Assembly (NCBI RefSeq): GCF_010183535.1
Contig: NC_071333.1
Location: 15,498,587 to 15,562,586 of the forward strand
Direction of reading: 5' to 3'
Origin: Caenorhabditis remanei
Lineage: Eukaryota; Nematoda; Chromadorea; Rhabditida; Rhabditidae
DNA: 64,000 bases
Made by a program: the position numbers and the translations under genes
The notes under the pieces: generated by a model
What the model saw: only the letters and a program-made list of their open reading frames with translations
Databases searched by the model: none
What the model was told of the DNA's origin: nothing
In this document: positions 14,185 to 25,000 of the stretch, piece by piece
Layout: every line of letters starts with the position of its first letter
How positions within the stretch are numbered: position 1 is the first letter of the stretch

Positions 14185-15708
14185 ATGCTGCACCCCATCG
14201 TTCTTCTAGTTGTTCTTTCCACCGCAGTCCATGCAGGTAAGCATAAACTTCTACAGTATTCCTCATCCAGAGTCTCTGAACTTTTTTTTACACCCCACGC
14301 ATTCCAGGGTAATAAATGGGTTCTTCCTACGCAACGCACTTTTTTACAATGATTCATTTTGGTCCCTTGGGTTGATAGTGCAAATATCTTCTTTTTGTCT
14401 TTTGGTATTCACACTTTAGGACAGTTAAACTTGGATGAAACATGGGTTGTCTATACTTTTGGGACCTCCTGAAAAGCAGAGAAAAGGGAAAGGTCAATTA
14501 GTCAAAATTGGGTTTTTTGGGGCGGTTTTCCACCGTCGAACCCAATCGTGTATTCCCATTGGGACGTAAAACTAAATAGAGTCCAAAAAAAGAACAAACA
14601 TTCTTTTTTTTTTCAATCAAGTTCCGGGATAGGCAACTAGTACGAAAGTGCACTGGATACAAAATTGAATTACAGGACGCCCGCGACGTGCGCTCGATGG
14701 ACTAGACGGAAGCGGATTTGGATTCGAAAAGAGGTGAGAGAGGGAGGACCACTAATCTGATATGGGGGGTCATTGGACCATAGGGATTGTGGAGATACAC
14801 TTTTGATCTTTGAAAATAAATATATTATCCGGTCTCTGATGCGCTTGATGTGTTTCATAATATTTTGTGTTTCATTCAGAGCTCTCAACTCTTTGGACGG
14901 TGCCGGTTTCGGTTTCGAGAAGCGTGCACTGAACTCTTTGGACGGCAATGGATTTGGATTCGAGAAGCGTGCTCTTGATGGTCTTGATGGTACCGGATTC
15001 GGTTTTGACAAACGGTAAGGGTGTAGACATTAAGGTCAAGTCTAATTAAAGACGTCATTCTCTCTCATTACTTTAATTGTCTGCTTCTATTTAGTCTACG
15101 ATACGTTTTTCAGTGCCCTGAACTCCTTGGACGGCAATGGATTCGGATTCGAAAAGCGAGCTCTTGACGGGCTCGATGGTACCGGGTTCGGGTTTGACAA
15201 GAGAGCCCTCAACTCCTTGGACGGAAACGGCTTTGGATTTGAGAAAAGGTGTGTTGTGTTCTTTCTCTATTAGGGCAACGTAGGGCTAGCCAATTAATAA
15301 CACCTGGTTTCAATTTATCAGCTGTTTATCGTCGACTGAAATTTTTTGATCTGATATTATAAGATAAATATCACAAGATATAGGTCACAAGTTTATTTTT
15401 TTCTTTTTTCCAGAGCCCTCAACTCTTTGGACGGAGCCGGATTCGGATTCGAGAAACGTGCTCTCGACGGGCTCGACGGAACTGGATTCGGATTCGACAA
15501 AAGAGCTCTCAACTCCCTTGATGGCAACGGATTCGGATTCGAGAAGCGCGCCTTGGACGGACTTGATGGTACCGGATTCGGATTTGACAAGCGGGCGTTG
15601 AATTCTTTGGACGGAAATGGTTTCGGATTCGACAAGAGAAACTTCAAGCACTCATCCAACAAACTCCGCTCGGTGTTCCGGAACTTGAGAGGGCTCAAGC
15701 AACATTAG
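14185..15708 (+). CDS. nlp-14: Orcokinin-like neuropeptide precursor, 12 peptide copies
   Basis: A secreted prepropeptide processed to orcokinin-like neuropeptides. Exons 14185-14236, 14676-14733, 14880-15014, 15114-15248 and 15414-15708 give 224 residues. Residues 1-17 (MLHPIVLLVVLSTAVHA) form a signal peptide. Twelve 13-residue peptides follow, each ended by KR: one ALDGLDGSGFGFE, two ALNSLDGAGFGFE, four ALNSLDGNGFGFE, four ALDGLDGTGFGFD and one ALNSLDGNGFGFD. The tail (starting NFKHSSNK) has no repeat. Introns 2, 3 and 4 all split the arginine codon of a KR site in phase 2, and two internal exons are both exactly 135 bp (three 45-bp peptide cassettes). A TTTTTCAG acceptor at 14153 implies a 5' UTR intron or SL trans-splicing. 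Matches C. elegans nlp-14 peptides as I remember them. Confidence 0.95.
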
Positions 15709-15720
15709 TTTTGGAAATGG

Positions 15721-15726
15721 AATAAA
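15721..15726 (+). terminator. nlp-14 polyadenylation signal AATAAA
   Basis: Canonical AATAAA 13 bases after the nlp-14 stop codon, giving a very short 3' UTR typical of Caenorhabditis. Confidence 0.8.
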
Positions 15727-15739
15727 TCCCCGATCTCAC

Positions 15740-16950
15740 TCTTTTTAAGTTATTTGTCATTTCTTCTTCTCCCAAAAAAACCCCCCTTCTGTGTTCTTGT
15801 GTTCTCTGTCCCCACAACCCTTTGGCCCTATTGCCCTTGTTCAACAGAACTGAATCGGAATTTCTTACAAGCAACTGTTACATTTACATTTTAAATTATT
15901 TACACCATTTCTGAACAAAACATTAAGAAAGCAAACACACACGCATGTTCACCCATTCTCCCCCACCCTTTCTCCCCTAATTTCTGTCTTTGTAATTTTT
16001 TTTTTGAAAAAAAAACCAGCTTGAGCGTCAGAATAAAGAATTCAATTTGTGATTTGATTTGAGAATTTTGATTCCAGGTTCTGAAACTGCTTTGAGCTTC
16101 GGGGCACTGAAATAAATGAGCAAATAAACGAGAAGGGGGTCTCTAAAATGTGTTTAATTGAAAAATGTGTGAAACGAGACGACAACAAGGAAGATATGGC
16201 CGAGTGCACACTGCACTAGACACTTTATTTCACAAGTACTTTTAATATATTATCGCCACGTTTTTGTTTCATTTTCTTTCTTCTCCCGGGGGCGTGGGTG
16301 GTAAAGACTCACGCTAGTTGTGGGTGTTGGATGGTATTCATTCATTATTCATCTCTTATTTATTTGATTTCTTCGGGTGAGGGAACAATCTTGACAAAAA
16401 AGAAATTATGAATAGATTTAAGTGCACGTGGCTGGGAAAGTTCAAAGTTAGATGCTAATTTGGGACGTATTGGTTTCGGTGGTATCTAAAAATATTCTAT
16501 ATAACAAAAGGACTTTTTAAGGACATTCACTAATAGTAATTATCTTAATTGGGTTTCTTAATTAACAAAAACGCAATTTCCAGAAAGCAATATCTCATGA
16601 ATATATTACACTAATTTTCATGTGATGCTCATGATAACGATTTTGGTAATTAATGTCCTTTTTACGCTTTTTTTCTGTTTCTGCAACGGACGATTCTCAG
16701 TACACTACAAAACAGAAAAATGGTTATGAAACAAAGTGTTCTATTTATGTACTATTGTTCCAATATTTAGGACATCTTAAGAATGAAACAATGACCATCG
16801 TCAAACTTATTGCCTCAGACACCACCCAAGGGAAGCATTCTCGATTTTATGAGCTGGACAAATTGCTTTTTGCGGTTGTCTTGTGGGTGGTCCTAAAAAA
16901 TTTCTGAAAAAATGATTGGTTGAGAGAGTTCTGTAAGAAATGATGTCCAA
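15740..16950. other. Non-coding stretch downstream of nlp-14
   Basis: AT-rich with no supported exon. It separates the converging nlp-14 (+) and the 41-residue microprotein gene (-). Confidence 0.5.
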
Positions 16951-16959
16951 GTAAAATAT

Positions 16960-16965
16960 TTTATT
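16960..16965 (-). terminator. polyA signal overlapping the stop codon
   Basis: AATAAA on the minus strand contains the TAA stop of the 41-residue frame (16961-16963), implying a 3' UTR of only about 15-25 nt if used. Confidence 0.5.
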
Positions 16966-17086
16966 GACAAATTTGAAGGAATGATTCGGGAGCGCCGATG
17001 AAAATCACAAAGATAATTGCTACAAGCAAGAAGAATAGAGACCGGAGAATGACTACAACTAGGGAAGAATGACAAGATTTTTTCAT
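16961..17086 (-). CDS. Candidate 41-aa hydrophobic microprotein
   Basis: The reading frame MKKSCHSSLVVVILRSLF... has two lysines followed by a hydrophobic stretch (about residues 9-31), then a short tail ending FLQICQ. It could be a signal-peptide-only secreted peptide or a one-pass membrane microprotein. On the minus strand a strong acceptor (a long T tract then GTAG) ends seven bases before the ATG, as for an SL1 trans-spliced mRNA. The TAA stop is embedded in an AATAAA signal. Start, acceptor and polyA signal together support a real gene. I know no family. It could instead be the last exon of a longer gene, but no upstream partner exon was evident. Confidence 0.55.
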   Translation of the reverse strand: MKKSCHSSLVVVILRSLFFLLVAIIFVIFIGAPESFLQICQ

Positions 17087-17378
17087 GGGAATGCTACAAA
17101 AAAAAAAGAAAAAAAGGTATACAAAGATTCAAAATATGAAGAGATTTAGTAATATCTAATGTAAAAAGGAAAAAACTCTACAAATGTATGTAAAATTGTT
17201 ATGTTTTCGAAGCAAAGAGCTAGAAATCGGTAAGCAGCCTGAACTGGGACAGCATGCGTTGCTCAGCAACCACTAATATCAGTACTTACAACAGAAAAGC
17301 AGAAATTGAGAAACTAAAAAACGGTAAACAGGGATCATGGACAAGTTTTGGGGTTCTAGGTTACAGAAAGGGAGTTTG

Positions 17379-17657
17379 ACAGGTTTGCAACAGGCCGGAC
17401 CGGGCCAATTTGAGATTTTTGAGATTTTTCACCGGCCCTGCCTGTCCCAAGTCTCAGCACAAAAATTTGAAATGTTTAAATTTAAATTTTTTTTTCAAAA
17501 AAAGTCGAATTTTCGACTATTTTCCCAACTAACAATAAAAAAGCGTACATGGGATTTTTGACAGTTTTTGATAAATATTCCAAAATATTTCGAAAAATTT
17601 TGTGACTGAAAATTTTGCACATTTTGACTCCGGACCGGGCCAAAATTTGGCAAGTCT
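17379..17657. repeat. GC-ended dispersed repeat copy
   Basis: Both ends carry GGCCGGACCGGGCC-type sequence, with an AT-rich interior containing AAAATTTTG words. It lies between the cyclophilin-like gene stop and the 41-aa gene. Same family as the copies at 6.6, 20.3, 24.0, 29.9, 43.6 and 63.7 kb. Confidence 0.7.
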
Positions 17658-17793
17658 GGAGTTTGGGAGAAAATGAAATTGAGTGAAATTTCAAAAACTG
17701 GAGGAGACGTGTTAAGATAAGTCTACCATAGAGCCACACAGTTTGATAAAAGAGAATAAATAAATAAATCTGATCCAATATGGACGAATGGAA

Positions 17794-20700
17794 TTATTGA
17801 TCCGGCGCATCCAACAGACGACGACGGTTTCTTCGTGGAGGTGGACCTTCGGGGATTCTCTGAAACATATATTCAGGCTCTTATAATATATGTTTTACAC
17901 ATTTCAAACTAGATTGATTTTCAGAAAGTGAAAATGGCAAGTGAAATCAATTGGTCACTCGGTCTCCAAGTTTTCATCAGGACACCTTGGAGATTTTTCA
18001 TGCTCCAATGATGCGTGAACTTAATTCAAACTTCCAAAAATATACATTTCCCCTATAACGTCATCTTAATGCGATTGAAATATATTCTCCCGGAGAACAT
18101 TTTCCCAAAAACTCTGTGCACGGAGGGGACAATATCCAAAATCAAACATACTCGGCTCTGAGGTCTTCCTCTTTCACGATTGTTTTCACGAGGGGCTCGG
18201 TTGGTATTCCTCTTCTGGTCTCTGCCACGTGGTTTACGATTGAGAAACTTGTGCGGGAACTTGTCCGTTTTTCCAGTCTTCTCGAACCGTCCACCGGCAT
18301 TCCTAAAATCCACAACTTCAATAATTATTGTGGAAATGATGATTTCTTACATTTCTGCACGAGTCATCTTGATAGATCCACAGTGGCTGATCGTGATCGG
18401 GTGATAGAAGAAACCGTTCTCGTCACATGGATACTCCGTAATCTTATCAATGACCTCTTTTCCGCATATAATCTGAAATAATGGAAATACGTTTTGAATA
18501 TCCCAAAGAATTAATATCCAAAACTCACGCATCCAAGTGGGATATGATCCTCGCTGTAGTGTTCCACGTCTTTACTGGTCGTAATAATGAAACGACCTCC
18601 TCCGTACACTTTGTCAACCTGAGAAATCATTTAATAGCAGTTAGAACAAAATTTTCCAAATTTTCACTGATACCGATATACCGGTGACTGGCAGCTCACT
18701 CGAACTTAAGCTCGGGGACGAGGCGTGGGTCTCGTTGCGGAATTTCGATTTACGGCGGCTTTCTAACGTACTTTTCTCATAACAAAGAATAATACTATGA
18801 CAGTCGCAACAAGACCCACACCTCGTCCCCAGGCCGATGTTTGAGTGAGCGGCTCAACCACCTGCAAATGGGCACTAAAAACTTAATAATTCCAAAAGTT
18901 GTAAACTAACATTTTTGTTGGCCACCAACACGTAACTATCGTAGAACTCCGAGTCAATCACTGGCTTCTTCTGGTAGAATCGTGGTGTATCCCTCGGATG
19001 CATCGGCTTCAACACTCCTCCCTGTAATCATAAATGTGGTTAGTATATAGTTATACCAACAAAAAAATCTGGCTCTACCGTCCGATCGAGGTTCTTTGAA
19101 ATTATCGAGGTCCTTTGAAAATAACGAGGTCCTTTGAAATTATCGAGGTCCTTTGAAAATATCAAGGTCCTTTGAAAATATCGAGGTCCTTTGAAAATAT
19201 CGAGGTCCCTTCAAAGTACAGGGGTCCTTTGAAAATATCGAGGTCCTTTGAATGTTATTTGCAAAATTTTTTTCTGTACACAGTTTTTTTTTTTTGAGTT
19301 GAATTTCGTTATTACATCTTCTGTACTGAAATCATTAATTTCAAACATTCAATCATCAATTTGAATGAAACGGGCCAGATGGTCGCTGGGAGTGGCAGAT
19401 GGTCAAACGGCAAAATGCGACAATGACTGCTCCATTTGGAAACGCCCTACAATATTTACTATGTAGGAGGAGCCTGAATGCACGCATGATAACGTAGTAA
19501 CGTCGTTTGTATCACAATGTTATATATATATTCATAAAACTTATAAACGATAATAATTGGAAAACTGTTATAAAAAAACAATAAAAAATACAAAAATTCA
19601 AACAATATTCGCTGTTTGCGAGAAAAGTACTCCCAATTTTCAAAGGACCCCTGTACTTTGAAGGGACCTCGATATTTTCAAAGGACCTCGATATTTTCAA
19701 AGGCCCTTGATATTTTCAAAGGACCTCGATAATTTCAAAGGACCTCGTTATTTTCAAAGGACCTCGATAATTTCAAAGGACCTCGATAATTTCAAAGAAC
19801 CTCGATCGGACGGTAGAGCCAAAAATCTTTACCTCCAAATATTTTCCCTCGGCTTTCCGGTGGAACACGGTTCCTTTTAGGCTCAATGACAATCCATGAC
19901 GAGTCGTTGTCTTTTCTTTGCACATTTTGTCGAAATGTCTCTTCACTTTTGGGAAATCGTTGCCTAGTAGGATAATCACTCTTCCCAAGAAGTATCCGTT
20001 GGCTTCCATGTCGAAGAAAATGCGGTACGGCCCGCATTTGTAGTAAGCCAGTGCTCTGCTGAAGTTTTATCATTTGAATGAGTAGATAATGCGTATTATT
20101 ATTATAATATCTATTTAGCTATTTTAGAAGAAAGTGCGTTTTTATTTTATCAATTTTACAAGACCTGGACGATAAAAAGGAACGTCATTAATCATTCGGT
20201 ACATGCGTTGTCGAAAAAGTTTTGGTGTCTATAATGCAGCTATACTTACACCAAACTCATCAATTTTCTGCCTGGCCGGGCCGGACCGGGCTGAGATTTT
20301 GCTCGGCCCGGCCCGACGCGGTCAGCCAAAAAAATCAAATTTTTTGATGCATAACTAGATTTTGATAGAATTCTGAGGTATAGTCAAAAATTTGACATTT
20401 TTGGAAAACAATTTAGTTCAAACGTTTTTTGAATTTCAAACCCCGGGCTATTAGCTATTTTCCAAAAGAGTACGTTTTCATTATATGTTTTTATCAATTC
20501 TATGTATATGACCCAGCCGATAAAATGGAAAATCATTAATCATTCGGTACGCGCTTTGTCCTAAAAGTTTTGGTGTCTGTTAGATAAGAAAAAAACACGG
20601 AATAGCCGGTTTGATATCTGTTTGAGTGCATTTTTTAAAAAAGGGACCAAAAAAGTATTTTTTTAGTTTACGCTAATAAGTTATTGTAGACCACAACGTT

Positions 20701-21071
20701 TCTCATAATACTTACCAGTGAAGGACTACACGATTTGATTCTTGCACTGGTACGATTCGTGGCTCTCCCACCTCTTCCTCCTCTCCATATCCCGCCGCTT
20801 CTCGTGCACCACGTCTTCTTGCTTCACAAATATTACAGGCATAATCACACTCCCACAGAGTTGACGCCACTGAATCCGCATAGTGTGGGGAACCCGAAAG
20901 AGTGTACTCCGATTCATCCGAGGAATGGACACTGTCAGCCTCCACGTCCCTCACGTTCTCAACATTCTCCACAATTGCTACTGGGACTACCGCCAAGGGG
21001 ACGACCGCCGCCAAATTCTCCATCACATTTTCACCAACAGTGTCGGCCACACCCAATCCACTCTGAGCCAT
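17794..21071 (-). CDS. Degenerate cyclophilin-like protein with acidic N-terminus and basic tail, 373 aa
   Basis: Exons 20716-21071, 19833-20058, 18911-19021, 18529-18618, 18351-18472, 18152-18302 and 17794-17859 join in phase to 373 residues. Residues 1-119 are acidic and low complexity (MAQSGLGVADTVGENV...). A cyclophilin fold follows (FFDMEANGYFLGRV, GTVFHRKAEGKYLEGG, GGRFIITTSKD, HPITISHCGSI). A basic C-terminus rich in R, G and N comes last. Compared with active cyclophilins, the arginine after FH is kept. The F and Q of the FMxQGG active-site strand are replaced by K and E, and the [16 protein letters not shown] block is rewritten. It is therefore probably catalytically dead and acts by binding. 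The ATG is preceded by TTTTTTTCTTTCAG at 21078, a likely SL acceptor. It lies downstream of cyn-8 on the same strand, suggesting an old tandem duplicate. Intron 2 and intron 3 carry inserted elements. Confidence 0.8.
18683..18862. repeat. 180-bp inverted-repeat (MITE-like) element in intron
   Basis: The left arm (GGTGACTGGCAGCTCACTCG..., through CTCGGGGACGAGGCGTGG to about 18738) is mirrored by the right arm from about 18804 to 18862, an imperfect terminal inverted repeat of about 55-58 bp. It fills most of intron 3 of the cyclophilin-like gene. I see no clear target-site duplication. Confidence 0.75.
19071..19820. mobile_element. Palindromic element with minisatellite arms and 8-bp TSD
   Basis: Ends are GGCTCTACCG and CGGTAGAGCC. 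Each arm is a tandem array of a 19-bp unit (CGAGGTCCTTTGAAAATAT and variants) running inward to about 19255 on the left and from about 19633 on the right. The arms are inverted and share the same order of variant units; the right arm has one extra unit. The centre (about 19260-19630) is AT-rich with no coding frame. AAAAATCT stands at 19063-19070 and again at 19821-19828, a perfect 8-bp direct repeat as made by hAT-type transposases. It sits in intron 2 of the cyclophilin-like gene, about 11 bases inside the donor. Confidence 0.9.
20268..20460. repeat. GC-ended dispersed repeat copy
   Basis: Starts GGCCGGGCCGGACCGGGC and continues through CGGCCCGGCCCGA into AT-rich sequence. Located in intron 1 of the cyclophilin-like gene. 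Right boundary uncertain. A nearby short duplication (GTCGAAAAAGTTTTGGTGTC / GTCCTAAAAGTTTTGGTGTC, near 20211 and 20559) flanks it. Confidence 0.6.
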
Positions 21072-22021
21072 TGGCGCTGAAAGAAAAAAACAATCAAATG
21101 ATATCTGAGAGAACACGAGAACTTGGAGGGGGCGAAAAACGGGAGTGACAAAATATAGAACGGTCTTGGAAACCGCGTCGAAAGAGAAAAGAAGAACGAA
21201 AATGCGGAGAGGGAGGCAATGGTTTATTTCTTCGTGAAGAGAAGCAGAGAAAAAGGAAAAGAATTGAAAAAATACCAGAAAAAATTCAAAAAGAAAATGC
21301 GGAGGAAAAATATGTCGAATCGAGAAATTGAGTCGAATGAAGAATAAAACTGGTTTGATTGAGATACAAAAACCAAATATATATGATTGTAGTCAATAAA
21401 TGAAAAGTTCAAAACAAAGTCCATCTTGCTCTAAAAAGTAATTTCGCCTTATTGGCAACAGAATAATTAAATGTTTTGCTATTAATTTTCTGATAAATCC
21501 AATTTTCGACCCGAAGGAAGGAAGCAATTGTCATGTCTGAATCCAGCTGTTATCAATACCAAAACAACAAAAACCACATTGCTACACCACAGATTTATGA
21601 ATAGATAGTTAGAGCAGAACAGCGAAGATCACTTTAGAAGAGATGAAAAGAAAATGGAATTTGGGACTTTTGAAATAAGTTAGGGTCAAGAGGTGGGTTT
21701 TGAGATTTGACAGAAGTAAGAGGAACAAAAACAAACAAAAAAGATGGTTATTTGATGAAATAAATAAAGCCAGAACGGCGAAAAATAGAACAGGAAAACA
21801 TATTCAAATGATTATTCAACCGGCTCAATTTTTGAAAAACGTTCCGCTTGGATCGTCAGAAATTGAAGCTAGTCAGTCATCATCAGAAGATGTTTGGGAA
21901 AACTGAAAATTAATGCAAAAACAAAAATGTCATGCACACAGAGAGAAGTTGTAACCACAGTACAGGTAAAAGTAAATAGAACACATGACAACAATAATAA
22001 CATATCGTTACAACATAAATC

Positions 22022-25000
22022 TTAATCCGAGTCGGATCCTGATGTTGACTTCGATGAAGAGGAAGATCCGGAAGACGAAGAGGATCTTGAGGACGATCTG
22101 GATCTTTTCTTGGTCTCTTCACGATCCGATTCGATCTCCTTCTTTGTCACGGGAGATGCACTTCTAGATGAGCTGCTGCTCGGAGAACGTCCGCGAGATT
22201 TTTTAGCGGATCGCTCTTGACGTTCGAGCTCTCTTTTCGCATCTTCCTTTTGGCGACTGAGTTCACGTTGAGCTTCACGCTCCTGGCGTTCTTTCTCGAG
22301 GCGCAAACGGCGACTTTCATCTTCCTTCTCACGGAGAGCCTGAAGTTTCTTGCGCTCTTCGAGCTCCTCCTGACGCTTCTTGTGCTCCTCCAAAGTCAGC
22401 TTCTTGCTCTGGAAAACCATAGCGTACTTTTTGAAGTTAAGCGGTCTAATTTTTGCTCAAACGACGCATATTCCATTAGAATATTTTCTATTTTAAAATC
22501 AGAATCAACTCGAAATGTAAACAAAAGTATCAAGCTGAGGCTTGCAGTTACCAAAAACATGTGTGGGAGGATGATTCAACCTGATTATAATTGGCCCCTT
22601 GTAAGCATTCAGCTGATTCTTATAACAGAGTTTGAATTTTGTGGTCTAATTGATGTTTTCATATTCTTCCAGCGGAAAAACAACTCCGGGTTTGTCAACA
22701 CGTGAGTAGTGACATTATTTCTCTTTTTTAAATTTCAAACAATAAAAATTTCAAAAAAATTCCAAGCACAAGTAAGAATCAAGTTCATCCGACAGAAGTC
22801 GTTTTCCCACATTTTAGTTTCAAAAAATAAAACCAACCTCCTCTTTTTTCCAGTGTGGTGGTGTCCTGGAGCGGTCTCTTGTCCCACTGTTGAAGGTGAG
22901 CTTTCCACGTCCTCGGATTTTCACTCCATCCTTGACGATTGTCTGTAAAATGGAAGTTTTAAAATCGAAACCTCGAGTATTATTAGTTTTTGGCGGGAAG
23001 GTTGTTATGTAGCTTATAAAAACGAAGAGAATGAAAATCACTACGATAAGGAGAGTAAGAGAAACAAGAAAAAGAAGAAGAAATATGAACCCCACGTCCA
23101 CAAACATACATCCGAATATAATGTCACGAAGTCATATGAAAGAAGAAGAAGTGAGCCAAAAATAGAGAGTATAGAGGGACGGGAAACGCGAAAAAAGAGA
23201 ATATCTTTATCTCTTTCTGACAAGATAATCCGAAATTGAACGAAAGTGTAGTTAGTGTTACCAAAAGGGACTTGTTTTTTTCTTACTGTACTTTTTTCTC
23301 TGAAAGTCAGCACTAATGTGACAAATCAGGTGACAAAATTTCAATTTTTCGGTCATGGTTTCAATTAGTATAGCTAGCGATCGTAATCATTTTCTCATGA
23401 CATTTGGAAAATTCCTCGGAATTGCTAGAAATTCACATTCACTCGAAAAATGTTGGACGATGGCCTTTTGTAATGAGAAGTGACCTTATGACTTTTGAGA
23501 AAATTTTCGAAACGGAATGGAATGGCTGTAGTCAACATTTCAGAAACTGAGAGTCAAGTACGTCAAGATCTGGGATACTAAATGAAATGTGAGCTGACGT
23601 TTACGACCACCGGCACTTGAGAATAGAACTACAAATCCAATTTACTAATGGATACTTGCTTGCTTGAGTCATTTGAAAAAGCAAAAAAGAAGAACTGACA
23701 TAATCTTACTTTTAATGGAATGGACTAATGTAGGAAGGTAGTTCTACTAGAGAAGAGAAATACGTCAAAATCCATATTCTCGAAAACCATAGTGATTGCC
23801 AAGACAACCCGAAGTGCTCGTAAAACATGGAAAGCACAAATGTTGTTTTGAGTCGCAATGTTTTTGTGCTAGGAGCATTTAGAATCAATACGAGAAAGTA
23901 TAAAAAATTTGGTCAATTTGGTTAATCGTGTCACTCGGTGTGGCTTTCATCGGTGGTACTGCACAATTGTTTATTTACTCAGATAGCTTTTACGGTTTCA
24001 GTACAGGAGTAGACCAATATTGACACAACTTCTGAAAAAACCAGACTCGCAAAATATCGGCCCGGCCCGTGTCGGCCCCGCTCGATCAGCACGGAGTCAA
24101 AAAAGTGCACTACTTTTTCACGAAATTTTCAAAAATTTCTCGAAGTTTTTTTTTCAAAAATCCTATGTACTCTTTTGTAAACTACTGTTGTCTAGATATA
24201 TTGTTTTGACAAAATTATTAAAAAAGGAAGCTGGTGGTCAAGTAGTATGAAACTATAAAACTATTGACTACTGTGTGGAGAATTAGAAATACTCTGCTTG
24301 GCTTAGTAGGTAGCAACGTTTTTTTTCAACACGCAACATTTACGCTGTTTGAGGATATTTTACGCCTTCTCTTCAGCAAAAATACTTCCGAATAACTCCT
24401 AACTAACTGAAAGGAGTGGGCGAGAAGAAATGAAAGAATTTTCGAAAAAAAGTGGGAGAAACAGTAGTACTTTATTTGTTTTCTACATACTTATCTTATT
24501 ACTTATCCTTATACTTATCTTACATACTTATTGCCGGCAGTGAGCAAAATCGATGCGAGAAGTAATTGCACGTTAGAGAAGGAATTGTGTTCTGAATCGT
24601 AGTCGTGTGTTTTTTTAGCAGACGACGTCATATGAAAAGCCTGGGAGTCTGTTTAACTCCGTGAATTTTTTCTAGTGAGCCTTTAATCTAGAACATTTCA
24701 AAAATGTTTTCTGTTGTTTTGGAACTTATCTACAACAAAATGGCGATGAAAACTGCATGTGTTGTTCAAAAAACCATCTACGATCGCCACATTTTTCTTG
24801 TCAGCCCAAGCTCGATATGTGTCATGTCTCGCAGAAGCAAAGCCTAGATAAAATCAATACAACATAATTGTCATGGGCAACAGGGCACGACATGCGTAGC
24901 CAAAATTTACACGTTGGCACATTTTAGAGGGGATGTTATTTGGTTGGAAAAAATGACTCATTTAGATCAAATTCAATCAATCAAAAAGCAGGGTTCTCGA

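Noticed and set aside
17379..17657. Treating the GC-ended repeat at 17.4 kb as an intergenic regulatory island
   Set aside because: The same sequence recurs in at least six other places, so it is a repeat rather than a locus-specific element.
19081..19258. CRISPR-like array of 19-bp repeats
   Set aside because: Units are directly adjacent without unique spacers, and the array is one arm of a palindromic eukaryotic element.
20735..21148. 137-codon plus-strand frame rich in Pro and His
   Set aside because: Antisense shadow of the first exon of the cyclophilin-like gene, which has splice sites and phase support.
22217..22705. 162-codon plus-strand hydrophobic frame
   Set aside because: Antisense of the charged coiled-coil exon of cyn-8; Glu/Lys codons read backwards as Phe/Leu.
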